Numbered from the stretch's first letter, positions 5,493 through 13,430 are shown. The stretch is DNA of 16,693 nucleotides from Clostridia bacterium (GCA_900766945.1 CAAFXD010000200.1:1-16693); one strand, 5' to 3'. Program-made: numbers and translations. Notes: a model not told the origin generated them from the sequence alone.

Positions 5493-5692
5493 AAGCAAGT
5501 GAAATCAGAAAACTTTCCCCCTCGGAGTTGGATGCTAAACTCTTGGAGTTAAAGGATGAGCTTTTCAAACTGCGCTTCCAGCAGGCCATCAACCAACTCG
5601 ACAATCCGATGCGTATTAACGCCGTCAAAAAGGATATCGCCAGAGTGAAAACCGTTATCCGCGATATCGAGCTGCACGGCGCGCAGTCGTAA
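5489..5692 (+). CDS. rpmC: 50S ribosomal protein L29
   Basis: L29 (67 aa) is a two-helix protein beside L23 at the exit tunnel. The helix sequence KDELFKLRFQQAINQLDNP and the C-terminal AVKKDIARVKTVIRD are characteristic. The start overlaps the rplP stop by 4 nt, and the Shine-Dalgarno-like GGAAGAGGAAGG is inside rplP. rpsQ follows after 19 nt. Confidence 0.97.
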   Translation: MKASEIRKLSPSELDAKLLELKDELFKLRFQQAINQLDNPMRINAVKKDIARVKTVIRDIELHGAQS

Positions 5693-5711
5693 GGAAAGGG
5701 AGGGTATTTAG

Positions 5712-5969
5712 ATGAGCGAAAGAAACCTCAGAAAAACACAGGTCGGTCTTGTAACCAGCGATAAAATGGACAAAACTGTCGTAGTTTCCATCAAAGACAG
5801 AGTTCAGCACCCGCTTTACAAGAAGATTGTGAACCGCACAGTGAAAATCAAAGCCCATGACGAAAAGAACGAGTGCGGCGTCGGCGATAAAGTCCTCGTC
5901 ATGGAAACCCGCCCCCTCTCGAAAGATAAGAGATGGCGCGTAGTCGAAATCATTGAGAAAGCGAAATAA
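5712..5969 (+). CDS. rpsQ: 30S ribosomal protein S17
   Basis: S17 (85 aa) is an OB-fold primary binder of 16S rRNA and the last gene of the S10 section. The motif SDKMDKTVVVSIKDRVQHPL (residues 16-35) and GDKVLVMETRPLSKDKRWRV near the C-terminus are diagnostic. A GGAAAGGGAGG-type Shine-Dalgarno precedes the ATG. Only 20 nt separate it from rplN, so the S10 and spc sections appear to be joined in one transcript. Confidence 0.98.
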   Translation: MSERNLRKTQVGLVTSDKMDKTVVVSIKDRVQHPLYKKIVNRTVKIKAHDEKNECGVGDKVLVMETRPLSKDKRWRVVEIIEKAK

Positions 5970-5989
5970 TTTCTAAGGAGGCTATTACT

Positions 5990-6358
5990 GTGATTCAACA
6001 ACAGACTTACCTCAAAGTAGCCGACAACACCGGCGCGAAGGAAATTATGTGCATTCGCGTTCTTGGCGGTTCCGGCAGAAGGTATGCAAATATCGGCGAC
6101 GTGATTGTTGCTTCGGTGAAAAAGGCAGCACCCGGCGGCGTTGTCAAAAAAGGCGACGTTGTCAAAGCGGTCGTCGTTCGTTCGGCAAGCGGTGTGCGCA
6201 GAGATGACGGTACTTACATCCGTTTCGATGAAAACGCAGCCGTATTGATTAAAGAAGACAAAAATCCCAGAGGCACCCGTATCTTTGGGCCGGTTGCAAG
6301 AGAACTTCGTGATAAAGATTATATGAAGATTCTTTCTCTTGCTCCCGAAGTACTGTAA
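5990..6358 (+). CDS. rplN: 50S ribosomal protein L14 (GTG start)
   Basis: L14 (122 aa) forms intersubunit bridge contacts with 16S rRNA. The N-terminus MIQQQTYLKVADNTGAK and the C-terminal GPVARELRDKDYMKI are highly conserved. It starts with GTG: the motif begins exactly at this codon, and AAGGAGG lies about 7 nt upstream. First gene of the spc section. Confidence 0.98.
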   Translation: MIQQQTYLKVADNTGAKEIMCIRVLGGSGRRYANIGDVIVASVKKAAPGGVVKKGDVVKAVVVRSASGVRRDDGTYIRFDENAAVLIKEDKNPRGTRIFGPVARELRDKDYMKILSLAPEVL

Positions 6359-6375
6359 ACGGAGGTGCAGTCAGA

Positions 6376-6693
6376 ATGAATAAGGTTCATGTAAAAACCG
6401 GCGATACCGTCGTTGTCATCAACGGCAAAAATCGCGGCAAACAGGGCAAGGTTATGCAGGTTGCACCCGCCGAAGGCAAGGTTATTGTGGAAGGCGTTAA
6501 CATGGTCACCAAGCATGTGAAACCCCGCAAAATGGGCGAAGCAGGCGGCCTTGTAAAAGCCGAAAGCGCATTGTATGCAGATAAGGTTCAGCTTGTCTGC
6601 CCGAAATGCGGTAAGGCAACAAGAGTCGGCCACGAAGGCACCGGCAAAGACAAAAAACGCGTTTGCAAAAAATGCGGCGCAAAATTTGAATAA
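6376..6693 (+). CDS. rplX: 50S ribosomal protein L24 with zinc ribbon
   Basis: L24 (105 aa) is one of the two initiators of 50S assembly. The N-terminal KOW motif (about residues 6-35, KTGDTVVVINGKNRGKQG) is clear. The C-terminal part carries two CxxC pairs, C75/C78 and C97/C100, a zinc-ribbon-like layout found in many Gram-positive L24 proteins but absent from E. coli L24. It follows rplN by 17 nt with GGAGG upstream. Confidence 0.98.
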   Translation: MNKVHVKTGDTVVVINGKNRGKQGKVMQVAPAEGKVIVEGVNMVTKHVKPRKMGEAGGLVKAESALYADKVQLVCPKCGKATRVGHEGTGKDKKRVCKKCGAKFE

Positions 6694-6709
6694 GGGAGGG
6701 ACATAACAC

Positions 6710-7252
6710 ATGGCAGCAAGAATGAAAGAAAAGTATCTCGCTGAGGTTGCTCCGGCACTTCAAAAGAAATTCGGCTACAAGAGCGTTATGCAAATCCCGA
6801 AGCTCGACAAAATCGTCATCAACGTCGGTTGCGGCGAGGCGAGAGACAACTCCAAGGTCATCGACGCAATCACCAAGGATTTGGCACAGATTACCGGTCA
6901 AAAGCCCATCCCCTGCAAGGCGAAGAAATCCGTTGCGAACTTCAAACTGCGTGAGGGCATGACCATCGGTGTGAAAGTAACGCTGCGCGGCGAGAGAATG
7001 TATGAATTCCTTGACAGATTCTTCAATCTCGCGCTTCCCCGTGTGCGCGACTTCCGCGGGATCAACCCGAACTCCTTCGACGGCAGAGGCAACTACTCCA
7101 TGGGTATCAAAGAGCAGTTGATTTTCCCCGAAATCGAGTACGACAAGATTGACGCGGTTCGCGGTATGGACATTTGCTTCGTTACCACAGCCAATACAGA
7201 CGAAGAAGCCAGAGAGTTACTGACTCTCATGGGCGCACCGTTTGCGAGATAA
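6710..7252 (+). CDS. rplE: 50S ribosomal protein L5
   Basis: L5 (180 aa) binds 5S rRNA and contacts P-site tRNA in the central protuberance. Family features are the N-terminal LAEVAPALQKKFGYKSVMQI segment, KLREGMTIGVKVTLRGERM and the FPEIEYDKID segment near the C-terminus. The length is standard. A GGGAGGG site precedes the ATG, and rpsN begins 12 nt after the stop. Confidence 0.98.
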   Translation: MAARMKEKYLAEVAPALQKKFGYKSVMQIPKLDKIVINVGCGEARDNSKVIDAITKDLAQITGQKPIPCKAKKSVANFKLREGMTIGVKVTLRGERMYEFLDRFFNLALPRVRDFRGINPNSFDGRGNYSMGIKEQLIFPEIEYDKIDAVRGMDICFVTTANTDEEARELLTLMGAPFAR

Positions 7253-7264
7253 GGAGGGATTACA

Positions 7265-7450
7265 GTGGCCAAAACTTCTATGAAAGTCAAACAGGCAAGA
7301 CCTGCCAAGTATTCGACAAGAGCTTACAACAGATGCAAAATCTGCGGCCGCCCGCATGCTTATCTGCGCAAATACGGTGTTTGCCGTATCTGCTTCAGAG
7401 AATTGGCACACAAGGGTGAAATTCCCGGCGTGAAGAAAGCAAGCTGGTAA
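7265..7450 (+). CDS. rpsN: 30S ribosomal protein S14 type Z (zinc form, GTG start)
   Basis: This is the short, zinc-binding S14 (61 aa), with cysteines C24, C27, C40 and C43 in two CxxC pairs. The long, zinc-free S14 is about 90-100 aa. The C-terminus RELAHKGEIPGVKKASW is diagnostic. It starts at GTG 7265 after AAGGAGGG. B. subtilis keeps both a zinc form and a zinc-free spare; only the zinc form is in this window. Confidence 0.98.
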   Translation: MAKTSMKVKQARPAKYSTRAYNRCKICGRPHAYLRKYGVCRICFRELAHKGEIPGVKKASW

Positions 7451-7477
7451 GAAAGCAATTGCAAAGGAGGCAAAAGT

Positions 7478-7876
7478 ATGCAAATTACTGATTCCATCGG
7501 TGATATGCTCACCAGAATCCGCAACGCGAGTTCTGCAAAGCATGACACGGTGAAAGTTCCCGCATCCAACATGAAGAAAGCAATTGCGCAGATTCTTGTG
7601 GACGAGGGCTATATCAAGAGTTTCAAAGTGGAAGAAGACGGCAAGCAGGGTATGATTGAAATCGAGCTGAAATACGGCGCGAACAAGGCTCCGGTTATCA
7701 CCGGCCTTCGCAGAGTTTCCAAGCCCGGTCTTCGCATTTATACCAACTGCGAGGATATGCCGAAGGTGATGAAAGGCCTCGGCGTTGCAATCCTTTCCAC
7801 TTCCAAAGGCGTTATGACTGACAGAGAAGCCCGCAAAGCCAATGTCGGCGGCGAGGTTCTCGCATATATCTGGTAA
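7478..7876 (+). CDS. rpsH: 30S ribosomal protein S8
   Basis: S8 (132 aa) is a central-domain primary binder of 16S rRNA; in E. coli it represses the spc operon at rplE. The N-terminus TDSIGDMLTRIRNA and the C-terminal STSKGVMTDREARKANVGGE are conserved. AAAGGAGG is 9 nt before the ATG. I did not find a convincing S8 site copy at the L5 start, so its regulatory role here is open. Confidence 0.98.
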   Translation: MQITDSIGDMLTRIRNASSAKHDTVKVPASNMKKAIAQILVDEGYIKSFKVEEDGKQGMIEIELKYGANKAPVITGLRRVSKPGLRIYTNCEDMPKVMKGLGVAILSTSKGVMTDREARKANVGGEVLAYIW

Positions 7877-7888
7877 GGAGGTTACAGT

Positions 7889-8431
7889 ATGTCCAGAATC
7901 GGCAGACAGCCCATCGCTGTTCCCGCAGGCGTCGATGTCAAAATCGACGGCAGTACTGTTACCGTGAAGGGTCCGAAAGGCACGCTTACCAGAACAGTAC
8001 ACAACAATATGAACGTCGAGATGGCAGACGGCGCTATTGTCGTTACCCGTCCCGATGACAGCAATCTCAACAAATCCCTGCACGGTTTGACCCGTACATT
8101 GCTTCACAATATGGTCGTCGGTGTGACCGAGGGCTTCAAAAAGGAATTGGAAGTCAACGGCGTCGGTTACCGTGTGGCAAAACAGGGCAAGGATTTGGTG
8201 ATGAATATCGGTTTCTCGCATCAGGTAACGATGACCGAGCCCGAAGGCATTACCATTGATGTTCCCGCGCCCAACAAAATCATCATTTCCGGTGCCGACA
8301 AGCAGAAAGTCGGCCAGTTTGCGGCAGAAGTACGCGAAAAGCGTCCGCCCGAACCCTACAAGGGCAAAGGCATCAAATATGCCGAAGAGCATATCCGCCG
8401 CAAAGAAGGTAAAGCCGGTAAAGGTAAATAA
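7889..8431 (+). CDS. rplF: 50S ribosomal protein L6
   Basis: L6 (180 aa) has two similar domains and sits near the sarcin-ricin loop. MSRIGRQPIAVPAGV opens the protein, and the signature PEPYKGKGI is at residues 154-162, followed by a basic tail. It is separated by only 12 nt from rpsH, with AAGGAGGT as the Shine-Dalgarno. Confidence 0.98.
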   Translation: MSRIGRQPIAVPAGVDVKIDGSTVTVKGPKGTLTRTVHNNMNVEMADGAIVVTRPDDSNLNKSLHGLTRTLLHNMVVGVTEGFKKELEVNGVGYRVAKQGKDLVMNIGFSHQVTMTEPEGITIDVPAPNKIIISGADKQKVGQFAAEVREKRPPEPYKGKGIKYAEEHIRRKEGKAGKGK

Positions 8432-8449
8432 TGGAAGGAGTGAAATTCA

Positions 8450-8809
8450 GTGGTTAACAGACCTGACAGCAAAAAGGCGAGACAAAAACGCCATAAAAGA
8501 GTCCGTGCAAAAGTTTCCGGCACCGCAGCGTGCCCGCGTCTTGATGTTTTCCGTTCACTCCAGCATATTTATGCGCAGTTGATCGACGACGTTGCAGGTG
8601 TCACCCTTGTGTCGGCATCTACAACCGAGAAAGACTTCAAAGACTACGGCGGGAACAAAGACGCCGCGCGCGCAGTCGGCAAATTGCTCGCAGAAAGAGC
8701 CGCCGAAAAGAACATCAAAGACGTTGTCTTTGACAGAGGCGGTTATGTATATCACGGCAGAGTGGAAGCACTCGCCGAAGGTGCCCGTGAGGGCGGCCTG
8801 AACTTCTAA
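8450..8809 (+). CDS. rplR: 50S ribosomal protein L18 (GTG start)
   Basis: L18 (119 aa) binds 5S rRNA with L5. It has a basic N-terminus (KKARQKRHKRVRAKVSGTA), the PRLDVFRSLQHIYAQ segment and the C-terminal VFDRGGYVYHGRVEALAEGA, all standard. The start is GTG at 8450 after GGAAGGAG; using it gives the usual family length. rpsE follows within 20 nt. Confidence 0.97.
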   Translation: MVNRPDSKKARQKRHKRVRAKVSGTAACPRLDVFRSLQHIYAQLIDDVAGVTLVSASTTEKDFKDYGGNKDAARAVGKLLAERAAEKNIKDVVFDRGGYVYHGRVEALAEGAREGGLNF

Positions 8810-8825
8810 GAAAGGAGAAATGACA

Positions 8826-9329
8826 ATGGCTACAAAAATCGACGCATCTACCCTCGAACTCGAAGAAAGAGTCGTTGCGATTAACCGTGTTTCCAAAACC
8901 GTTAAGGGCGGCCGTATCATGAAATTCTCCGCTTTGGTAGTTGTGGGCAACGGAAACGGCATTGTGGGCTTCGGTCTCGGCAAATCGGGCGAAGTGCCGG
9001 ATGCAATCCGCAAGGGCATTGAAAACGCGAAAAAGAACCTGATTGAGGTTTCTCTGAAAGGGACCACAATCCCCCACGAAATTGTCGGCAAATACGGCGC
9101 AGGCGTGGTTTTGATGAAACCCGCCGCCCCCGGTACCGGCGTTATCGCCGGCGGCCCGGTTCGTGCAGTTGTTGAAACCGTCGGCATTAAGGACATCCGT
9201 TCCAAGGCGCTTCGTTCCAACAACCCCTGCAATGTTGTGAGAGCCACCATCGACGGGCTTTCCAAGCTTCGCAACGCGGACGAGGTTGCTGCAATTCGCG
9301 GCAAATCCGTCAAAGAGATTTTAGATTAA
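8826..9329 (+). CDS. rpsE: 30S ribosomal protein S5
   Basis: S5 (167 aa) acts in decoding accuracy and mRNA unwinding at the 30S entry site. The double-stranded-RNA-binding-like signature KGGRIMKFSALVVVGNG is at about residues 27-43, and the C-terminal domain SNNPCNVVRATIDGL at 131-145. Two in-frame ATGs occur, at 8820 and 8826. I chose 8826 because the AAAGGAG (8811-8817) is then 8 nt away, against 2 nt for 8820. Confidence 0.96.
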   Translation: MATKIDASTLELEERVVAINRVSKTVKGGRIMKFSALVVVGNGNGIVGFGLGKSGEVPDAIRKGIENAKKNLIEVSLKGTTIPHEIVGKYGAGVVLMKPAAPGTGVIAGGPVRAVVETVGIKDIRSKALRSNNPCNVVRATIDGLSKLRNADEVAAIRGKSVKEILD

Positions 9330-9341
9330 GGAGGGGCACAA

Positions 9342-9521
9342 ATGGCAAACGTAACCGTTACACTGAAAAAGAGCCTCATCGGCAGCAAAAAAGATCAGAT
9401 TGCCACCGCCCATGCACTTGGTCTTAAGAAAATCGGGGACAAGGCTACCCAGCCCGACAACCCGCAAACGCAAGGTAAGATTAAGAAGATTGCTCATCTT
9501 ATCGAGGTAACGAAAGCTTAA
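9342..9521 (+). CDS. rpmD: 50S ribosomal protein L30
   Basis: A 59-aa reading frame encodes L30: MANVTVTLKKSLIGSKKDQI at the N-terminus, then ATAHALGLKKIGDKATQPDN, ending in IAHLIEVTKA. L30 is normally about 60 aa and lies between rpsE and rplO, as here. AAGGAGGGG precedes the ATG by 7 nt. It is easily missed because of its size, but sequence and position leave little doubt. Confidence 0.97.
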   Translation: MANVTVTLKKSLIGSKKDQIATAHALGLKKIGDKATQPDNPQTQGKIKKIAHLIEVTKA

Positions 9522-9533
9522 GGAGGTGCGAAT

Positions 9534-9977
9534 ATGAAATTGCACGAACTGTCTCCCGCGGAAGGCTCCAAAAAGAGCGTAAAGCGCATCGGCAGAGGCG
9601 CCGGCTCCGGTCAGGGCAAAACCGCAGGCAAAGGGCATAAAGGTCAAAAGGCACGCGCAGGCAGAGGCATGCGCCCCGGCTTTGAAGGCGGTCAGATGCC
9701 GTTACAAAGACGTATCCCCAAGAGAGGGTTTAACAACATTTTCGCGAAGGAAATCGCCGCAGTGAATGTTTCCGCTCTTGACAAGGCGTTTGAAGACGGC
9801 GCAACCGTAACGGTTGACGCGCTTATCGAAAAAGGGCTTATTAAAAAGGCGCTGGATGGCGTAAAAGTATTAGGCAATGGCGAAATCAGCAAAAAGCTTA
9901 CTGTGCAGGTTAACAGCTTTTCCGATTCGGCAAAGCAGAAAATCGAAGCAGCCGGCGGAAAGGCTGAGGTGATTTGA
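9534..9977 (+). CDS. rplO: 50S ribosomal protein L15
   Basis: L15 (147 aa) is a late assembly protein of the 50S. The glycine- and lysine-rich N-terminal part (RIGRGAGSGQGKTAGKGHKG, residues 18-37) followed by RPGFEGGQMPLQRRIPKRGF is diagnostic. AAGGAGGTG precedes the start. Its final codons contain the Shine-Dalgarno of secY, which begins 2 nt after its stop, so the two are probably coupled. Confidence 0.98.
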   Translation: MKLHELSPAEGSKKSVKRIGRGAGSGQGKTAGKGHKGQKARAGRGMRPGFEGGQMPLQRRIPKRGFNNIFAKEIAAVNVSALDKAFEDGATVTVDALIEKGLIKKALDGVKVLGNGEISKKLTVQVNSFSDSAKQKIEAAGGKAEVI

Positions 9978-9979
9978 TA

Positions 9980-11296
9980 ATGTTTCAAACATTTATCAAC
10001 GCTTGGAAAATCGCCGATTTGCGCAAAAAGCTGCTGTATACGGCTTTTATCGTATTGATTTTCCGCATCGGCGCCGCGCTTCCCGTTCCGTTTGTGGACA
10101 TTGCGGAAGGCTTGATTACCGATGCAAACGCCAACAACTTTATGACATATCTCAGCATGATGACCGGTGATGCGTTTAACTACGGTACGCTGTTCGCAAT
10201 GTCGATTACCCCGTACATCAACGCGTCCATTATCATTCAGCTGTTGACTGTCGCGATTCCGCCGCTGGAAAAGCTGGCGAAAGAGGGCGAAGAGGGCAGA
10301 AAGAAAATTTCGTCCATCACCCGCTACACGGCAATCGGGTTGGCGGCATTGCAAAGCACGGCATATTACTTCTATATCCGTGCACAGGGCTACCTCACCG
10401 TAGCCGCCTCCGGTGCAAAATACACCGGCTTCTGGGCAGTGTTCCAGGCATTGGTCATTATTCTTTGCTATACCGCAGGCGCTGCACTGTTGATGTGGCT
10501 CGGCGAGCAGATTAACGACAAGGGCATCGGCAACGGCATCTCGATTATCTTGTTTGCCGGTATCGTTTCCCGTTTGCCCACAACGCTGTATTCGCTTTAC
10601 AGCTATATGGACCGCGGCGGTGCGTATTTCGCGCTCATCCCGATTGCATTCATCAGCATGATTTTGATGATTGCCTACATCGTTTGGATGGACAATGCCG
10701 AACGTCGCATTCCCGTGCAGTATGCAAAGCGCGTGGTCGGCCGCAAAATGTACGGCGGGCAGAATACCCACATTCCGATTAAGGTCAATATGTGCGGCGT
10801 TCTTCCCATCATCTTTGCGTCCTCCATTCTTTCCTTACCGCCGACCGTTCAAATGTTTGTCACGGTAAAAGAGGGTGGCTTCTGGGAAGGCTTCTTCAAA
10901 ATCTTCCAGACGGACCATTGGGCATACGCATTGATGTATTTTGTACTGATTATCTTCTTTGCCTATTTCTATGCGGCAATTCAGTACAATCCCATTGAAA
11001 TGGCAAACAACATCCGCAGAAACAGCGGTGCGATTCCGGGCATTCGTCCCGGCAAGCCCACTTCTGACTATATCACAAAGATTTTGTCAAGAATAACATT
11101 GCTTGGTGCATTGCTGATTTCGGTTATCGCGCTGTTCCCGATTCTGTTCTCGCAGATTACCGCGCTGTTTGACAAGCAGGTCAATCTGTCCTTGGGCGGC
11201 ACATCGATCATCATTATGGTCGGTGTTGCACTCGAAACCGTGAAACAACTCGAAAGCCAGATGATGATGCGTCATTACAAGGGCTTCTTAGATTAA
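9980..11296 (+). CDS. secY: Preprotein translocase subunit SecY
   Basis: SecY (438 aa) forms the protein-conducting channel of the Sec translocon in the cytoplasmic membrane with SecE and SecG. Ten hydrophobic segments can be followed. Conserved stretches are FRIGAALPVPFVD (28-40), GEQINDKGIGNGISIIL (175-191), the cytoplasmic loop ERRIPVQYAKR (241-251) and GGTSIIIMVGVALET (406-420). I chose the ATG at 9980: the GAGGTGAT site (9966-9973) is 6 nt upstream, and an earlier in-frame TTG at 9974 overlaps that spacing. Confidence 0.97.
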   Translation: MFQTFINAWKIADLRKKLLYTAFIVLIFRIGAALPVPFVDIAEGLITDANANNFMTYLSMMTGDAFNYGTLFAMSITPYINASIIIQLLTVAIPPLEKLAKEGEEGRKKISSITRYTAIGLAALQSTAYYFYIRAQGYLTVAASGAKYTGFWAVFQALVIILCYTAGAALLMWLGEQINDKGIGNGISIILFAGIVSRLPTTLYSLYSYMDRGGAYFALIPIAFISMILMIAYIVWMDNAERRIPVQYAKRVVGRKMYGGQNTHIPIKVNMCGVLPIIFASSILSLPPTVQMFVTVKEGGFWEGFFKIFQTDHWAYALMYFVLIIFFAYFYAAIQYNPIEMANNIRRNSGAIPGIRPGKPTSDYITKILSRITLLGALLISVIALFPILFSQITALFDKQVNLSLGGTSIIIMVGVALETVKQLESQMMMRHYKGFLD

Positions 11297-11314
11297 GCAA
11301 AAGGAGGAAACTTT

Positions 11315-11947
11315 ATGAACCTGATTTTACTCGGCGCGCCGGGCGCGGGCAAAGGCACACAGGCTGAAAAAATCTGTGAAAAGCTCTCTATCCCCGCAAT
11401 CTCGACGGGCAATATGCTCCGCGAAGCTATGGCAAACGGAACCGAAATGGGGCTTAAAGCGAAATCCTTTATCGATGCCGGCAAGCTCGTCCCCGACGAG
11501 GTTGTCATCGGCATCATCGACGAGAGACTGAAACAGGATGACTGCAAAAACGGCTTCATCCTCGACGGTTTCCCGCGGACCATTCCGCAGGCAGAGGCGC
11601 TCGACGAAATGGGCGTTCGCATTGATAAGGTCATTGACATTGAAGTGCCGGACGAAAAAATCGCAGCACGGCTTTCAGGCAGACGCGTTTGCCTGAAATG
11701 CGGCGCGACCTATCACACCGAGTTTAAAAAGCCGAAAACAGAGGGTATCTGTGACGCTTGCGGCGATACACTCGTCCAAAGAAAGGACGATATGCCCGAA
11801 ACCGTGCTCGACCGCTTAAAGACCTATCATGAGCAGACCGAGCCGTTGAAGGGCTACTACGAGAAGAAGGGCATTCTTCGCGTAGTGGAAGGGCAGGAGG
11901 AGGTTGCCGATACAACCGCCCTGACCTTCAAAGCATTGGAGGATTAA
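11315..11947 (+). CDS. adk: Adenylate kinase, zinc-lid type
   Basis: Adenylate kinase (210 aa) converts ATP + AMP to 2 ADP in the cytoplasm. The P-loop GAPGAGKGT is at residues 7-15 and DGFPRT at 84-89. The LID carries C126, C129, C146 and C149, the four-cysteine zinc site common in Gram-positive enzymes and absent from E. coli Adk. AAAGGAGG precedes the ATG. It lies in its usual place between secY and map. Confidence 0.98.
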   Translation: MNLILLGAPGAGKGTQAEKICEKLSIPAISTGNMLREAMANGTEMGLKAKSFIDAGKLVPDEVVIGIIDERLKQDDCKNGFILDGFPRTIPQAEALDEMGVRIDKVIDIEVPDEKIAARLSGRRVCLKCGATYHTEFKKPKTEGICDACGDTLVQRKDDMPETVLDRLKTYHEQTEPLKGYYEKKGILRVVEGQEEVADTTALTFKALED

Positions 11948-11949
11948 GC

Positions 11950-12702
11950 ATGATAGTGCTGAAAACCGCCCGAGAAATCGAGCTTATGAGAAAGGCTTGT
12001 ATCATTTCGGCGGAGGCATTACAGTTGGCAGGGGAAGCTGTCAAGCCGGGTGTCACCACCTATGAAATTGACAAAATCGCGTACGATTACATCAAGAAGC
12101 AAGGCGCCGAGCCGAACTTCCTGCATTTGTACGGTTTCCCTGCCACGGCATGCATTTCCATAAATGACGAGGTCATTCACGGAATTCCGAGCAAAAAGCG
12201 TGTCATCAAAGAGGGCGACATCGTCAGCATTGACCTTGGCGCCAAGGTGGACGGCTATAATGGCGACAATGCTGCTACTTTCGCCGCCGGAAAAATTTCC
12301 GACGCGGCGAAGCGGCTGTGCGACACGACCGAGGAGAGCCTGTATAAAGGCATCGAAAAGGCGGTCGCAGGCGGCAGAATCGGTGACATAGCCTCTGCGG
12401 TGCAAACCTATTGCGAGGAACGCGGCTACGGCGTTGTGCGCGAATACACAGGGCACGGCGTCGGCGCCAAGCTCCATGAAGACCCCAGCGTACCGAATTT
12501 CGGCACACCGGGACGCGGTGTGCGCCTGTTGCCGGGTATGGTGATTGCGATTGAACCCATGATTACCGAGGGGGACAAAGCAATCCGTCAAATGCCCGAC
12601 GGTTGGACTGTAAAAACCCGTGACGGGAAGCTCGCAGCGCATTTTGAGCATACGGTTGCGATTACTGCAAACGGTCCGCAAATTCTGACAAAAATCAGAT
12701 AA
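11950..12702 (+). CDS. map: Methionine aminopeptidase, type I
   Basis: This enzyme removes the initiator methionine from new proteins. At 250 aa it is a normal type Ia enzyme without an N-terminal extension. All five metal ligands can be placed: D95, D106, H169, E202 and E233, with the substrate-contacting H77 in NDEVIHGIP. It starts 2 nt after the adk stop, with GGAGG inside the end of adk, suggesting translational coupling. Confidence 0.97.
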   Translation: MIVLKTAREIELMRKACIISAEALQLAGEAVKPGVTTYEIDKIAYDYIKKQGAEPNFLHLYGFPATACISINDEVIHGIPSKKRVIKEGDIVSIDLGAKVDGYNGDNAATFAAGKISDAAKRLCDTTEESLYKGIEKAVAGGRIGDIASAVQTYCEERGYGVVREYTGHGVGAKLHEDPSVPNFGTPGRGVRLLPGMVIAIEPMITEGDKAIRQMPDGWTVKTRDGKLAAHFEHTVAITANGPQILTKIR

Positions 12703-12714
12703 GGGCGGTTTTGT

Positions 12715-12957
12715 ATGGAATGGGCAATCGGTACGGTTGTGTACGCCTTGTGCGGACGCGACTGCGGCAAAGCAATGTGCGTGGTCGGCAAAAGCGAAAC
12801 GCGCGTGTTCGTCTGCGACGGGAAAGAGCGAAGGCTACAAAAGCCCAAGCCCAAAAACCCGAAGCATATCAGAAAAACCGAGCACACGCTCACAGAAGCG
12901 CAAATGCGGTCTGACCGGGCAATCAAACAAGCGTTAAAGTCTTTTTCGGAGGTTTGA
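12715..12957 (+). CDS. KOW-domain RNA-binding protein (L14e-like)
   Basis: A small protein of 80 aa. The N-terminal IGTVVYALCGRDCGKAM (residues 5-21) is a KOW motif of the type seen in eukaryotic/archaeal L14e and L6e. A GKERRL turn, a basic proline/lysine stretch (about 43-54) and a short charged helix follow. The same kind of gene sits between map and infA in many Bacillota (ybzG in B. subtilis, as I recall), and its function is poorly known. The Shine-Dalgarno is weak (AAGGGCGG, 12701-12708) compared with its neighbours. Two overlapping frames are also open here, but only this one has the family motif. Confidence 0.85.
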   Translation: MEWAIGTVVYALCGRDCGKAMCVVGKSETRVFVCDGKERRLQKPKPKNPKHIRKTEHTLTEAQMRSDRAIKQALKSFSEV

Positions 12958-12961
12958 GTTT

Positions 12962-13180
12962 ATGTCAAAGCAGGATATGATAGAAATTGAAGGTACGGTC
13001 GTTGAGGCACTGCCGAACGCACAGTTTCAGGTGGAGCTTGAAAACGGTCACCAAATTTTAGCCCATATTTCCGGTAAGTTGCGTATGAATTTCATCCGCA
13101 TTCTGCCGGGCGACAAAGTGACGGTCGAAATGTCGCCATATGACCTCACGCGCGGGCGCATTACATGGCGAACCAAATAA
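12962..13180 (+). CDS. infA: Translation initiation factor IF-1
   Basis: IF-1 (72 aa) is a single OB-fold protein that blocks the A-site during initiation. The protein shows KQDMIEIEGTVVEALPNAQF, ENGHQILAHISGKLRMNFIR and the C-terminal DLTRGRITWR, a textbook match in sequence and length. GGAGG (12948-12952) lies in the end of the KOW gene, whose stop is 4 nt before this start. Confidence 0.98.
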   Translation: MSKQDMIEIEGTVVEALPNAQFQVELENGHQILAHISGKLRMNFIRILPGDKVTVEMSPYDLTRGRITWRTK

Positions 13181-13224
13181 GCAACAGGTTTAGTTCTTGA
13201 TTTTTAAGAAGGAGGTATTCCCAT

Positions 13225-13338
13225 ATGAAAGTCAGACCTTCTGTCAAAAAAATTTGCGAAAAGTGCAAAATTATTAAACGCAAGGGCAAAGTTATGGTCA
13301 TTTGCGAAAATCCGAAGCACAAACAACGTCAGGGCTGA
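13225..13338 (+). CDS. rpmJ: 50S ribosomal protein L36, zinc form
   Basis: L36 is the smallest ribosomal protein here at 37 aa. It begins MKVRPSVKKICEKCKIIKRK and ends with NPKHKQRQG. C11, C14, C27 and H32 form the zinc site, so this is the zinc-binding (C+) version. AAGGAGGT (13209-13216) precedes the ATG by 8 nt. A 117-nt gap with two hairpins follows before rpsM. Confidence 0.97.
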   Translation: MKVRPSVKKICEKCKIIKRKGKVMVICENPKHKQRQG

Positions 13339-13350
13339 TCTCCCTGCCGC

Positions 13351-13394
13351 GCGCTCGAATATCGTTGTTAAAGATCTAAACAACGATATTGCGC
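13351..13394 (+). promoter_or_regulatory. Strong intercistronic hairpin, rpmJ-rpsM (first)
   Basis: AATATCGTTGTT (13358-13369) and AACAACGATATT (13379-13390) form a perfect 12-bp stem with a 9-nt loop. GCGC at 13351-13354 and at 13391-13394 can extend the stem past a 3-nt bulge. There is no T-run after it, so it is not a terminator. It lies where the alpha operon leader would be. Confidence 0.6.
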
Positions 13395-13403
13395 TTTCGC
13401 AAA

Positions 13404-13430
13404 CGGAAATTTCATTGGTAAAATTTACCG
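13404..13430 (+). promoter_or_regulatory. Intercistronic hairpin, rpmJ-rpsM (second)
   Basis: CGGAAATTT (13404-13412) pairs with AAATTTACCG (13421-13430) with a single bulged A, around an 8-nt loop. An alternative fold uses the palindrome GGTAAAATTTACC (13417-13429), so two mutually exclusive structures are possible. It lies about 10 nt upstream of the rpsM Shine-Dalgarno (GGAGG, 13440-13444). Confidence 0.45.

Noticed and set aside
7217..8392. Long 391-codon minus-strand frame over rpsN, rpsH and rplF, and similar ones elsewhere (for example 9692-10771, 2860-3573)
   Set aside because: These are mirror frames created by codon bias in strongly conserved ribosomal genes on the plus strand.
12711..12937. 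Two alternative plus-strand frames (12711 and 12737 starts) overlapping the KOW gene
   Set aside because: They lack any motif, while the 12715 frame has a KOW motif, conserved position and the right spacing to infA.
13181..13224. Weak TTCTT/AAGAA pairing before rpmJ
   Set aside because: Only five A-T-rich pairs and it overlaps the Shine-Dalgarno; probably not a stable structure.
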